Assembly: GCA_963815785.1 (NCBI GenBank)
Contig: CAWFHZ010000013.1
Span: forward strand, 1-64,000
Reading direction: 5' to 3'
DNA length: 64,000 nt
Source: DATFVA01 sp963815785
GTDB lineage: Bacteria > Bacteroidota > Ignavibacteria > Ignavibacteriales > Ignavibacteriaceae
Shown: one piece after another, positions 27,244 to 34,774 of the stretch
How positions within the stretch are numbered: the stretch's first letter is position 1
Layout: each line of letters opens with the position of its first letter
Notes under the pieces: model-generated
What the model was told of the DNA's origin: nothing
The model's database searches: none
Seen by the model: only the letters and a program-made list of their open reading frames with translations
Translations under genes and position numbers: made by a program

Positions 27244-27555
27244 TCATATAACGATTACAGAGTTTTTAGAATCTCTATAATGAGTTGGGTTTTGCTTATC
27301 TGCTTCTGGTTCGTTTAACCATGTTTGTCCATTACATAGATATCTGAATTGATACTCTTTCCCTGCTTCAAGCACTAATTCAATGTTGGAAGAACCATCA
27401 GAATTTTTCTGTGAAAACTTATGTTGATGAGGATCCCAATTATTGAAATCTCCAACAACGCTAACTTCATCAAAGTTTTCACAGATTTCTTTTGGCAGTA
27501 TAAAAGTTACACGGCAAACTTTTTTATCCTGCGAATATTTTTTGTTAATAGCCAT
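27244..27555 (-). CDS. isolated glycogen-binding (CBM48/AMPK-beta-like) domain protein
   Basis: A 103-residue protein consisting of one early-set carbohydrate-binding domain: VSVVGDFNNWDPHQHKFSQK, then the EYQFRYLCNGQTWLNEPEAD block with the sugar-stacking Trp residues. I chose ATG at 27555 because AAAGGT at 27561-27566 sits 5 bases ahead of it; a frame start at 27570 has no such site. No catalytic domain is attached. It lies inside the Fe-S operon, 18 bases after a radical SAM gene, which is an odd place for a sugar-binding domain. Confidence 0.82.
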   Translation of the reverse strand: MAINKKYSQDKKVCRVTFILPKEICENFDEVSVVGDFNNWDPHQHKFSQKNSDGSSNIELVLEAGKEYQFRYLCNGQTWLNEPEADKQNPTHYRDSKNSVIVI

Positions 27556-27573
27556 AACGCACCTTTGCATTCG

Positions 27574-28518
27574 TTAAGTTTTTGATTTAATATTTTTCAC
27601 AAAAAATGTTTCCCCGGTAAATTGAATTTCTTTTAACACATTTTGATTGATTAAGTTTTTAATCAAATCCCAATCAGAATCAGCTTTACTTAAAAATGTT
27701 TCTATAGCATCCTTGCGCATTGGATGAACTGAAAGTATGCTCACTAATTCTTTTTCTGCATCCGAAGAGTAACTAAAATCAGTCCCTTCATTAGAAATTA
27801 GCAACTCAATATTTTTTAATAATTCACTATATACCTGGTAGGCAATATTTATATTCGCTTCAGAAGGCGGCTCTACAAATTCTTCAGCAGGTGGACGGGT
27901 AGGAACTAGAATATAAGCTGTATCCGGATTAATTTCTTTAACTAACTTTGCTGTTTTTTGTAGAGAATCAATATTGTCATTTACTCCTTTTACAAGCATA
28001 GTTTCTGTTACCACTTTACCTTTGAAAGAAGCGGCAAACTTTTTAATTCCCTCAATTATTTGAGCAAGCTCAAGCTTACCATTTGGTCTAGCTATCTTAT
28101 GCCATATTTTTTCATCAACCGCGTCAATCTTTACAGAAACCCAATCTGCTTGCATCAAATCCTTTCTGACTTCTTCATCCCAAAGCAATGACGAATTTGT
28201 AATTACAGCAACTTTTATCCCTAGAGGTTTTAACAATTCAATTTCTTTCCCAAGATTTATATCAAGTGTCGGTTCACCATCAGGTACAAAAGTCAAGTAA
28301 TCAATTTTTTCGCCGTCACTTTGTAACTGCTTTACTTTTTCAGAAACTTCTTTAATGACTTCATTAGGTGAGTAAAATTCCTTCCTACAAATAGACATAG
28401 AATCAGTAGCACCTATTTGACAGTATATGCAAGAGTAGCTGCAGATCTTGGGAGGAATATTATTTATACCAAGACTTCTGCCTAAACGACGCGATGGTAT
28501 TGGACCAAAGACAATCAT
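27574..28518 (-). CDS. radical SAM protein (COG0731-like), copy 1
   Basis: A 314-residue enzyme. The cluster motif is CSYSCIYC (Cys-x3-Cys-x2-Cys) near residue 27, in the context GPIPSRRLGRSLGINNI. A TIM-barrel with the GEPTLD loop (here FVPDGEPTLD) follows, then the TNSSLL and SVKIDAVDEKIW segments. The C-terminal 80 residues form a winged-helix-like extension. The family is related to wyosine-type SAM proteins, but its members beside Fe-S ATPase clusters have unknown substrates. A paralogue is encoded at 33532-34593. Confidence 0.88.
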   Translation of the reverse strand: MIVFGPIPSRRLGRSLGINNIPPKICSYSCIYCQIGATDSMSICRKEFYSPNEVIKEVSEKVKQLQSDGEKIDYLTFVPDGEPTLDINLGKEIELLKPLGIKVAVITNSSLLWDEEVRKDLMQADWVSVKIDAVDEKIWHKIARPNGKLELAQIIEGIKKFAASFKGKVVTETMLVKGVNDNIDSLQKTAKLVKEINPDTAYILVPTRPPAEEFVEPPSEANINIAYQVYSELLKNIELLISNEGTDFSYSSDAEKELVSILSVHPMRKDAIETFLSKADSDWDLIKNLINQNVLKEIQFTGETFFVKNIKSKT

Positions 28519-28547
28519 TATTTTCCTCTCGATAAATTTTTATATAA

Positions 28548-28994
28548 TTAATCATATGCTAATCTTATTGCTCTATCCTTTAGAGTATGTTTTAGTAAAT
28601 CATTCCATTCGCTGTTATTCCAGGTCCCTAATTTTGAGTGAGTGTCATAATATTTTTCTGGAATAGGATGAGTACCAACAATAACTTTAAGTCCATACTT
28701 ATTCTCAATAAAACTTTTAAAGTTATTTATATAAGGACAAGGTGGATAACCAACTACCATCCCTGTTGCAAAATGAATTACTTCGGCACCATTTTTCTTT
28801 AACTCTTCCGGAGCGCATTCAATGTTGCCGCCGGGACATCCGCCGCATGTTGTATAACCGACGAGTTCAACATCCTTATCTTTATAGATATCAAAAGCTC
28901 CGGCTCTTTCTTTAACAGCTCTAAAACACTTTCCACCCGCGCAACTTTTATACCTGTCACAAATTATTATTCCAATTTTAACTCTGTTTTCCAT
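28548..28994 (-). CDS. CGGC-domain metal-binding protein
   Basis: A 148-residue protein of the CGGC family: ICDRYKSCAGGKCFRAVKE near the N-terminus, CGGCPGGN in the middle, and PPCPYI later. The cluster of seven or so Cys residues is expected to bind a metal or Fe-S centre. Such genes often lie beside anaerobic radical SAM and NifX-like genes, as here. The function is unknown. Confidence 0.85.
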   Translation of the reverse strand: MENRVKIGIIICDRYKSCAGGKCFRAVKERAGAFDIYKDKDVELVGYTTCGGCPGGNIECAPEELKKNGAEVIHFATGMVVGYPPCPYINNFKSFIENKYGLKVIVGTHPIPEKYYDTHSKLGTWNNSEWNDLLKHTLKDRAIRLAYD

Positions 28995-29040
28995 TGAGAA
29001 GCTTTTAAAATATTTAGTTCCTAATTTTTATTTCTTATAA

Positions 29041-30408
29041 TTATTTATTTGTTTCTAATTTTCTTCCCTTGACTTTCATAGGATCACCGGGATAGCCCAA
29101 AGCATTCCAATCTAATCGTCCTTCTTTACTATGGCAGGAGTTGCACTTTAATGCTTTTTCTTTTGGTGCAACCATGTGATTAATAGGCCAGTACATTTCT
29201 GTTTCAATAAAAGAATAACTTCCCGAATACGGCAGATTAACTTCTTTCATACCAAGTTGAGATGCCAAATTCCAGTCAAAAGTTTTCCAGTAACCTCCCT
29301 CACCAAAAAGTTTAGGTATAATTAAATAGTCATTCTTCGAATCATAAATTTGTTTACCGCGCATAACTTTAAATGGAGCAATCTTAGCTTTAGAATCTTT
29401 TATATCACCGTTAAGTGAATTAAGTTCTACAACTTTTAAAGGATCGATTTTATCACCGAACGAATAATACTTTGCACTTCCGTTATACCATTTGTATGCA
29501 GGTATTACATCTTTTGCCCATTTAAATTCGCCTTTCATTTTACTGTAAGTTTCATTTCCAAATTTATCTTTGGATTCCGATCTATCTTCGCCGGCTTTAG
29601 ACCAATCCCACCATACTTTTGTAGGTTCTATTAGAGCAAAATCAGGAATATGACATGTTTCGCACGCGACAGCACTAAGATGTTTGTTAATAGTTTTGTT
29701 TTCATGAACTTCGCCTTTGTGGCAATCTGTACAGTATATATGATTTGTATTAGCCGCCATTGAGCCGTGACTTGCACCAATTATTTTATGTTTGTCAGTC
29801 TTATGGCACTCAATACACTGAAAACCTAATTTTCCCATATGTACATCAACTCCGGCAGTTGGATTAAAAAGACTTCCATCCAGGTCACCATGTTTAATTC
29901 CAGTTCCTCCACCTCCATTAAAATGACAATTACCGCAATTGGTCCTGGTAGGCTTTCCAACGCTTTGTGCGACAAGCAACAGATCAACTTTAGGATCTGG
30001 CATTCCTGCTCCGGTAGGAGTTTTTGTATAAGTTCCGCTTTGATCGTGACAAACTAAACAATCAACGTTTTCTTCTTTGCTGAAATCAAATGTTGCATCT
30101 TTCCAGCCGTAGCCTATATGACAGCTTGTGCAGCGTGGATTATTTGAAGGAACGGCAATACAAAAATTATTTATAAAATTTATTTTGCCTCTTTGAACGG
30201 TTGTATTATTTGAATCCAGGAATTTCTCATCTAGCCAGGTCCAGTGGCTGGTATTCATTACTTCTTTAGCTGCATTTTCATGGCAACCCAAACATTCTTG
30301 CGTTACATCTTGCGGACTATTAAAAGGTCCAGAGACATAATCTTTGTGTGATTGCGACATTACCGAAGTAACACAAATTAGAAGAGCGGCAAATATTAAC
30401 CTGATCAT
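29041..30408 (-). CDS. octahaem c-type cytochrome, tetrathionate-reductase (OTR) family
   Basis: A 455-residue periplasmic cytochrome with a signal peptide (IFAALLICVTSVMS). Eight CxxCH haem motifs are visible in order: CLGCH, CTSCH, CLVCH, CGNCH, CIECH, CTDCH, CETCH and CNSCH. The last is separated by a region of about 170 residues, as in OTR. Shewanella OTR reduces tetrathionate, nitrite or hydroxylamine in vitro; the physiological substrate is unsettled. Its presence within an Fe-S ATPase operon suggests these clusters serve anaerobic sulfur or nitrogen respiration. The gap to the Mrp gene is 36 bases. Confidence 0.9.
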   Translation of the reverse strand: MIRLIFAALLICVTSVMSQSHKDYVSGPFNSPQDVTQECLGCHENAAKEVMNTSHWTWLDEKFLDSNNTTVQRGKINFINNFCIAVPSNNPRCTSCHIGYGWKDATFDFSKEENVDCLVCHDQSGTYTKTPTGAGMPDPKVDLLLVAQSVGKPTRTNCGNCHFNGGGGTGIKHGDLDGSLFNPTAGVDVHMGKLGFQCIECHKTDKHKIIGASHGSMAANTNHIYCTDCHKGEVHENKTINKHLSAVACETCHIPDFALIEPTKVWWDWSKAGEDRSESKDKFGNETYSKMKGEFKWAKDVIPAYKWYNGSAKYYSFGDKIDPLKVVELNSLNGDIKDSKAKIAPFKVMRGKQIYDSKNDYLIIPKLFGEGGYWKTFDWNLASQLGMKEVNLPYSGSYSFIETEMYWPINHMVAPKEKALKCNSCHSKEGRLDWNALGYPGDPMKVKGRKLETNK

Positions 30409-30444
30409 TTTAACCTCGATTAGTGAAGATATAATTGTGATAAA

Positions 30445-31275
30445 TTATTTTAATTGTAATGCCTTTTGAAAATGTTTTACAACGGAATTAGAAATTGATT
30501 TAAAGACTAATGAAACTTCGCAACCCTGTTTTTCCAGTACAATTGGGGTACCTTTATCAGATAGTATTCGTGTATCTATGTCAATTGGAATTGATCCTAA
30601 ATATTCAACGTTACATTCAAATGCTAGCTTTTCACCCCCGCCCGAACCAAAAATTTCTGCAACTGCACCACAATGCGGACAAACAAATCCAGCCATATTT
30701 TCTACAACACCAATAAATGGAATCTCAAGTTTTTTTGCCATGTTTATTGCACGTTCTGCATCAATTACAGAAACTTCTTGCGGAGTTGTTACGATAACTG
30801 CGTAATCAGGTTTCATTTCCTGCGCAATTGTTAAAATTTCATCTCCGGTTCCGGGCGGCAAATCCGCTATTAGATAATCAAGTTCACCCCAATCCACATC
30901 TGCTAAAAATTGATTTATAACTTTTGATCTCATTGGTCCGCGCCAGATTAATGGCTGCCCATGTGGTAACATGCCTGCCATAGAAATTATTTTAGCACCG
31001 TATTTTTCAAATGGAACAATCTTCTCGTTCAGGAAAATTATTTCGCTGTCAATACTCAACATTTTTGCAACGTTCGGTCCTGTGATATCAGCATCAAGTA
31101 TTCCTGTTGCAAATCCTTCTAATTGTAAAGCGTAAGCAAGGTTAACACTAACCGTAGTTTTTCCAACTCCTCCCTTACCGCTGAATACTGCAATGCGGTG
31201 TTTTATTTTAGAAACTGTTTCGGATATTCTTTTTTGCTCTTCCTCATATGATTTTTGGTTGTCTAGGTCTTTCAT
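30445..31275 (-). CDS. Mrp/NBP35-type Fe-S cluster carrier ATPase
   Basis: A 276-residue P-loop protein with the Mrp signatures: deviant Walker A GKGGVGKTTVSVNLAYAL near residue 35, GPNVAKML, WRGPMRSKVINQFL, and DYLIADLPPGTGDEIL. The C-terminal CPHCG provides the bridging Cys-x2-Cys for a shared 4Fe-4S cluster at the dimer interface. It delivers clusters to apo-proteins. It lies 16 bases from the flavoprotein gene and is co-directional with the other ATPases. Confidence 0.93.
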   Translation of the reverse strand: MKDLDNQKSYEEEQKRISETVSKIKHRIAVFSGKGGVGKTTVSVNLAYALQLEGFATGILDADITGPNVAKMLSIDSEIIFLNEKIVPFEKYGAKIISMAGMLPHGQPLIWRGPMRSKVINQFLADVDWGELDYLIADLPPGTGDEILTIAQEMKPDYAVIVTTPQEVSVIDAERAINMAKKLEIPFIGVVENMAGFVCPHCGAVAEIFGSGGGEKLAFECNVEYLGSIPIDIDTRILSDKGTPIVLEKQGCEVSLVFKSISNSVVKHFQKALQLK

Positions 31276-31291
31276 AGTTTATCCTTATAGA

Positions 31292-32641
31292 TTAAGCGTG
31301 TTGATATTTATACCATTTTTTAATTGCATCCACAGTTGCATTAATTATTGGGTAAGCAATCGGTGAAGCTGTTAAGAGAGGATGTGTACCGATTTGCAAA
31401 TTTTCAATGTCGGTATCGGTCATTTTATTTAAGATCATTACTGACATAATATTTATCATTTCCCCAACAGAATCACCGCCCGTAATTTGTGCGCCCATTA
31501 ATGTGTGGGAATAAGTCGCGAAGATTAATTTAACCGTAATTTCGGAAGAGCCGGGTAATTTGCCCGGATGCCGGTCAACGGCTTTTGCAATTCCTACCGT
31601 ATAATCAAGCGAACGAGCTTTTGCACGTTTCTCAATAATTCCGCTTACCGCAAATGCCGTATTACCGATTTTTGTAGAGAAAGAACCGAGAACGCCCGGA
31701 TATTGGCGAATTATTTTTATTGAATAAAGATTAGATCCGACAAGTCGTCCTTCTGCCATTGCTGTTGAGGCGAGCATAACATTTGAAAATTCTCCCGTGA
31801 AGAAATCATATTTTGCCGCACAATCACCGATTGCAAAAATGTCTTTTTCCGATGTGCGCAAATAAGCGTCAACTAAAATTCCTTTTCCTTCTTCGAATGT
31901 CAGAGCAAACTTTTCAGCTAAATCTAGATTTGGTCTGTATCCACAAGAAACAATTAAAAGATCGCAATTGATTTTTGTACCGTCGTTCAATTCAACAGCA
32001 CTCACTTTTTTGTCACCGAGAATTTTTTGAACGCTTTTACCTGTAATTACTTTTCCGCCCTCATTCTCAATTATTTCTTTTACTTTATCTCCGAACTCGC
32101 TATCCATAGATTGTAGGAGTGAATCCATCATTTCAACAACTGTAACATTTTTTTTTGCTTTTAATAATTCATCCGCAACTTCAACCCCGATATACCCCCC
32201 GCCCAGTATTACTATTTTTTCAGATTCTTGAATCCGGGCTTTCATATTTATTAGGTACTCCTTGTCTTTCATAACAAGAAAAACATTTTCTTTGTCCGCA
32301 CCAACAATTTTTGGCATAACAGCCTTAGAGCCTGTTGCTATAACAAGTTTTTCAAACTTAACTTCATCGCCGTTTGCAAGAATTAATTTATGATCATTTC
32401 TACCAACTGCTTCTTCGTTTATTATTTCTATTTGATTGGATATTAAAGGTGTATCTGGGAGAGCGTTATCGCTTACTTCATTAAGGGTGTGAAAAACATA
32501 TGGAATTCCGCAAGGTATCATAGGTTTAGGTTCTTTTCTTATCAAAACAATTTTTTTATCCTGGTAAGTATTTTTTGCTGAAAGAGCGCATGTAACACCC
32601 GCAGGTCCTCCTCCAACAATTGCTATATCATACTGCTTCAT
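31292..32641 (-). CDS. FAD/NAD(P)-dependent disulfide-reductase-like oxidoreductase (CoA-disulfide reductase family)
   Basis: A 449-residue two-dinucleotide-domain flavoprotein. FAD is bound by IAIVGGGPAGVTCAL at the N-terminus, and NAD(P)H by IVILGGGYIGVEVADEL near 165. The second FAD segment is DIFAIGDCA near 290. The redox-active Cys lies in MIPCGIPYVF near residue 44, the single-Cys arrangement of CoA-disulfide reductases, NADH oxidases and persulfide reductases. A C-terminal dimerisation domain is present. It overlaps the DUF89 gene by 14 bases. In this setting it may process persulfides or thiols needed for cluster assembly. Confidence 0.88.
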   Translation of the reverse strand: MKQYDIAIVGGGPAGVTCALSAKNTYQDKKIVLIRKEPKPMIPCGIPYVFHTLNEVSDNALPDTPLISNQIEIINEEAVGRNDHKLILANGDEVKFEKLVIATGSKAVMPKIVGADKENVFLVMKDKEYLINMKARIQESEKIVILGGGYIGVEVADELLKAKKNVTVVEMMDSLLQSMDSEFGDKVKEIIENEGGKVITGKSVQKILGDKKVSAVELNDGTKINCDLLIVSCGYRPNLDLAEKFALTFEEGKGILVDAYLRTSEKDIFAIGDCAAKYDFFTGEFSNVMLASTAMAEGRLVGSNLYSIKIIRQYPGVLGSFSTKIGNTAFAVSGIIEKRAKARSLDYTVGIAKAVDRHPGKLPGSSEITVKLIFATYSHTLMGAQITGGDSVGEMINIMSVMILNKMTDTDIENLQIGTHPLLTASPIAYPIINATVDAIKKWYKYQHA

Positions 32642-33521
32642 TTAATTCCTCTAATTTATTTTGGTTAAACAATAGAATTCCTTTACCAACCGGATAGCCG
32701 CTTCTTCGTGATATTACATCGCACTTTACTTTGAAAAGGAAATAAATCGGTCTGGATTCATCTATTAAAGTCTCATAGTTGCCTTGTCCTTTAGCAATCA
32801 CAATATCAGCTTTATGATAAAGCTCTAAGAATTCTTGCGTACATTCGTTTAAGTCTGTTCCTGCTATTGTACTTCCGCTTTCGATTACTTCACAAATTTT
32901 ATCGATTTCCAGTTTCTTTGCGTCTTCTAGCGTAATGTCGTTTAATATCGGTTTGGAACGAACGGCAAAAACAACTTTTTTAGGAAGCAATTCATTTAAT
33001 AGAAATTTATCGAATAATGCTTCTTCGTAATTATCGCCGATGTAAAGAATCAATTCAGCTTTACTGTAGTCGTTCTTAAAATTTATGAGATACGATAAAT
33101 CATTATTATCAGATGCAATCCGGTTTATCTCATATTCAATATCAAAATTTGGGTTAGCTGCAATGTCCATTACATTGCCGACAATTGCGGTGCGCATCGC
33201 GGCATCAAGTTTATCAGTTGAACCCTCAATCATCATTCTTAAGAATATTAAATATCTTTCGGCTTTCTTAATATTTATTTCTTTGATTATTTTATAAGGG
33301 TTTTCTGCGCCATAGTATTTTTCAACAATTAAATGCATACTTTTTGAAAATTTTGGAGCGCTGGAATGTTCATCAATATTTAACGCTGCGGCGCAAACCT
33401 CTTTTACTATGTTTAATTGAAGTTCTTTATTACCCTTTGTAAAAAGATTTGCCGAGTTATTTGCTTGTTTAATAATGCAAGAAACACAAGCCGGGTCAAA
33501 AAACATTTCTAAAATCTCCAA
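32628..33521 (-). CDS. DUF89/ARMT1-like protein
   Basis: A 297-residue protein of the archaeal-type DUF89 family. The N-terminus has the paired Cys of DPACVSCIIKQ, and the metal-phosphate site includes the region YIGDNYEEALFDKFLL and KGQGNYETL. In most family members the first reads DNAGE; here it is DNYEE, a substitution in the conserved loop. DUF89 proteins are metal-dependent phosphatases for damaged metabolites, or methyltransferases in the ARMT1 branch. It overlaps the downstream flavoprotein gene by 14 bases. Confidence 0.82.
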   Translation of the reverse strand: MEILEMFFDPACVSCIIKQANNSANLFTKGNKELQLNIVKEVCAAALNIDEHSSAPKFSKSMHLIVEKYYGAENPYKIIKEINIKKAERYLIFLRMMIEGSTDKLDAAMRTAIVGNVMDIAANPNFDIEYEINRIASDNNDLSYLINFKNDYSKAELILYIGDNYEEALFDKFLLNELLPKKVVFAVRSKPILNDITLEDAKKLEIDKICEVIESGSTIAGTDLNECTQEFLELYHKADIVIAKGQGNYETLIDESRPIYFLFKVKCDVISRRSGYPVGKGILLFNQNKLEELNEAV

Positions 33522-33531
33522 TTACTTTTAA

Positions 33532-34593
33532 TTAACATGTTTGCTCCAAAATTGTATTCAACTTTTCGGCTGAATTTTCTATTAAATACTTTTTACCGTT
33601 AAAATCGATTTCTTTGACAATATTGTTAGCAATCAGATTGTTTAGGGTTTTCAATTCGGCGTTGCCTTTAATAAAATTTCTTACCGCATTTTCATTGACT
33701 GGATGAAGTTCTAGTAATCCTAAAAGTTCATTTTCAAAATCATCTGTTGCAAAAAATTCATTATGCTCAGGACAGCATAACATCTTAGAGTTTGAGACAT
33801 AATTATTGATTACTATTGATAACTCTTTAAGTGATTCAGTATCAGGACTAATAGCATAAACTTCAGCTGTGGGATAGATTGGAGTCATAAAATAGGAAAC
33901 ATTTCGTTTAATAGTATTTAAAAATTTTCCAAGTTGCTCTATTTCTTCTGAACTATCATTCAGATCTTTTATTAGTGTTGTTGCTGTTGTGAGATACCCT
34001 CTATATCTTTTGGAAAATTGTTCAATTCCTTTTAGGATATGATTATAATCCAACCTTTGATGCGGGCGATTTATTTTTGACCATGTATTTTCATTTACAG
34101 TATCAACTTTAAGTGAAACATAATCAGCATACATTAGGTTTTCTTGAATGTTCTCATTCCACAAAAGTGCTGAGTTGGTAAATATTGCAATCTTGTAGCC
34201 AAATTCTCTAAGAATCTTAATCTCCTCTGAAAGATTTGAATCAAGCGCAGGATCACCACTTCCAGCAAAAAGGATATAGTCTATATCCTTTCCACTTTTT
34301 TTAATTTCATCAATTTTATTTTTTACTGAAAAGTAAAGTTCATAAGGTGAGAGACAATTATTTGTGCTGATTGAGCAACAAGAAGTTTTTCCTCCCGGAC
34401 AATAAATACAATCATACGAACACACGTTTGGTTTTAAATTATTAATTCCCAAAACCAGACCCAACCTTCTTGAACGAACAGGACCAAAAACAACTTTACA
34501 TTTTAGATATTTATTTGAAAGAACACTTCTCTCAACTTTTAAGCAAATTGATTCCAATTTGCTTCTGAACCAGGTAGATAATTGATTATTCAT
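33532..34593 (-). CDS. radical SAM protein (COG0731-like), copy 2
   Basis: A 353-residue paralogue of the enzyme at 27574. The cluster motif CSYDCIYC is near residue 57 and is followed closely by GGKTSCCS, two more Cys that the other copy lacks. The GDPALDSN loop and ADYVSLKVDTVNENTW segment follow. The first 35 residues are an extra N-terminal extension. It is the first gene of the leftward run, so the operon promoter should lie in the 181-base gap shared with the divergent activator gene. Confidence 0.88.
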   Translation of the reverse strand: MNNQLSTWFRSKLESICLKVERSVLSNKYLKCKVVFGPVRSRRLGLVLGINNLKPNVCSYDCIYCPGGKTSCCSISTNNCLSPYELYFSVKNKIDEIKKSGKDIDYILFAGSGDPALDSNLSEEIKILREFGYKIAIFTNSALLWNENIQENLMYADYVSLKVDTVNENTWSKINRPHQRLDYNHILKGIEQFSKRYRGYLTTATTLIKDLNDSSEEIEQLGKFLNTIKRNVSYFMTPIYPTAEVYAISPDTESLKELSIVINNYVSNSKMLCCPEHNEFFATDDFENELLGLLELHPVNENAVRNFIKGNAELKTLNNLIANNIVKEIDFNGKKYLIENSAEKLNTILEQTC

Positions 34594-34689
34594 TTTTAAC
34601 CTATTGATAATATGAATTGCAATACTAATCTTGTTCCAATAATTGGTTTCGAATTTACGTTAGAATGAGTCTTTTATGATATATTATTT

Positions 34690-34736
34690 TGCAATTATGC
34701 AATGTTATTGCACTTATCTTGCATTATTGCATTGCA
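34690..34736. promoter_or_regulatory. probable activator-binding enhancer: clustered TGCA dyads
   Basis: Six TGCA steps fall in 47 bases (starts 34690, 34698, 34709, 34720, 34728, 34733). TTGCA-N4-TGCAA at 34689-34702 is a perfect dyad, TGCAAT-GTT-ATTGCA at 34698-34712 is another, and a further pair at 34720/34728 repeats the first pair exactly 30 bases on, three helical turns. Translating through it gives an unlikely N-terminus (IYYFAIMQCYC), so it is better read as control DNA upstream of the activator start at 34775. Confidence 0.5.
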
Positions 34737-34774
34737 ATCATTACTTTTACATAAAAATTAAGGCAAATACTGAA

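Noticed and set aside
29041..30408. Calling the octahaem cytochrome a true tetrathionate reductase
   Set aside because: The family is active on several nitrogen and sulfur compounds in vitro, and sequence alone does not settle the substrate.
34594..34680. A sigma-54 promoter for the leftward operon (TTGGAAC followed by TTGCA on the minus strand)
   Set aside because: The distance between the GG and GC elements is 17 bases instead of 12, so it does not fit a -24/-12 promoter.
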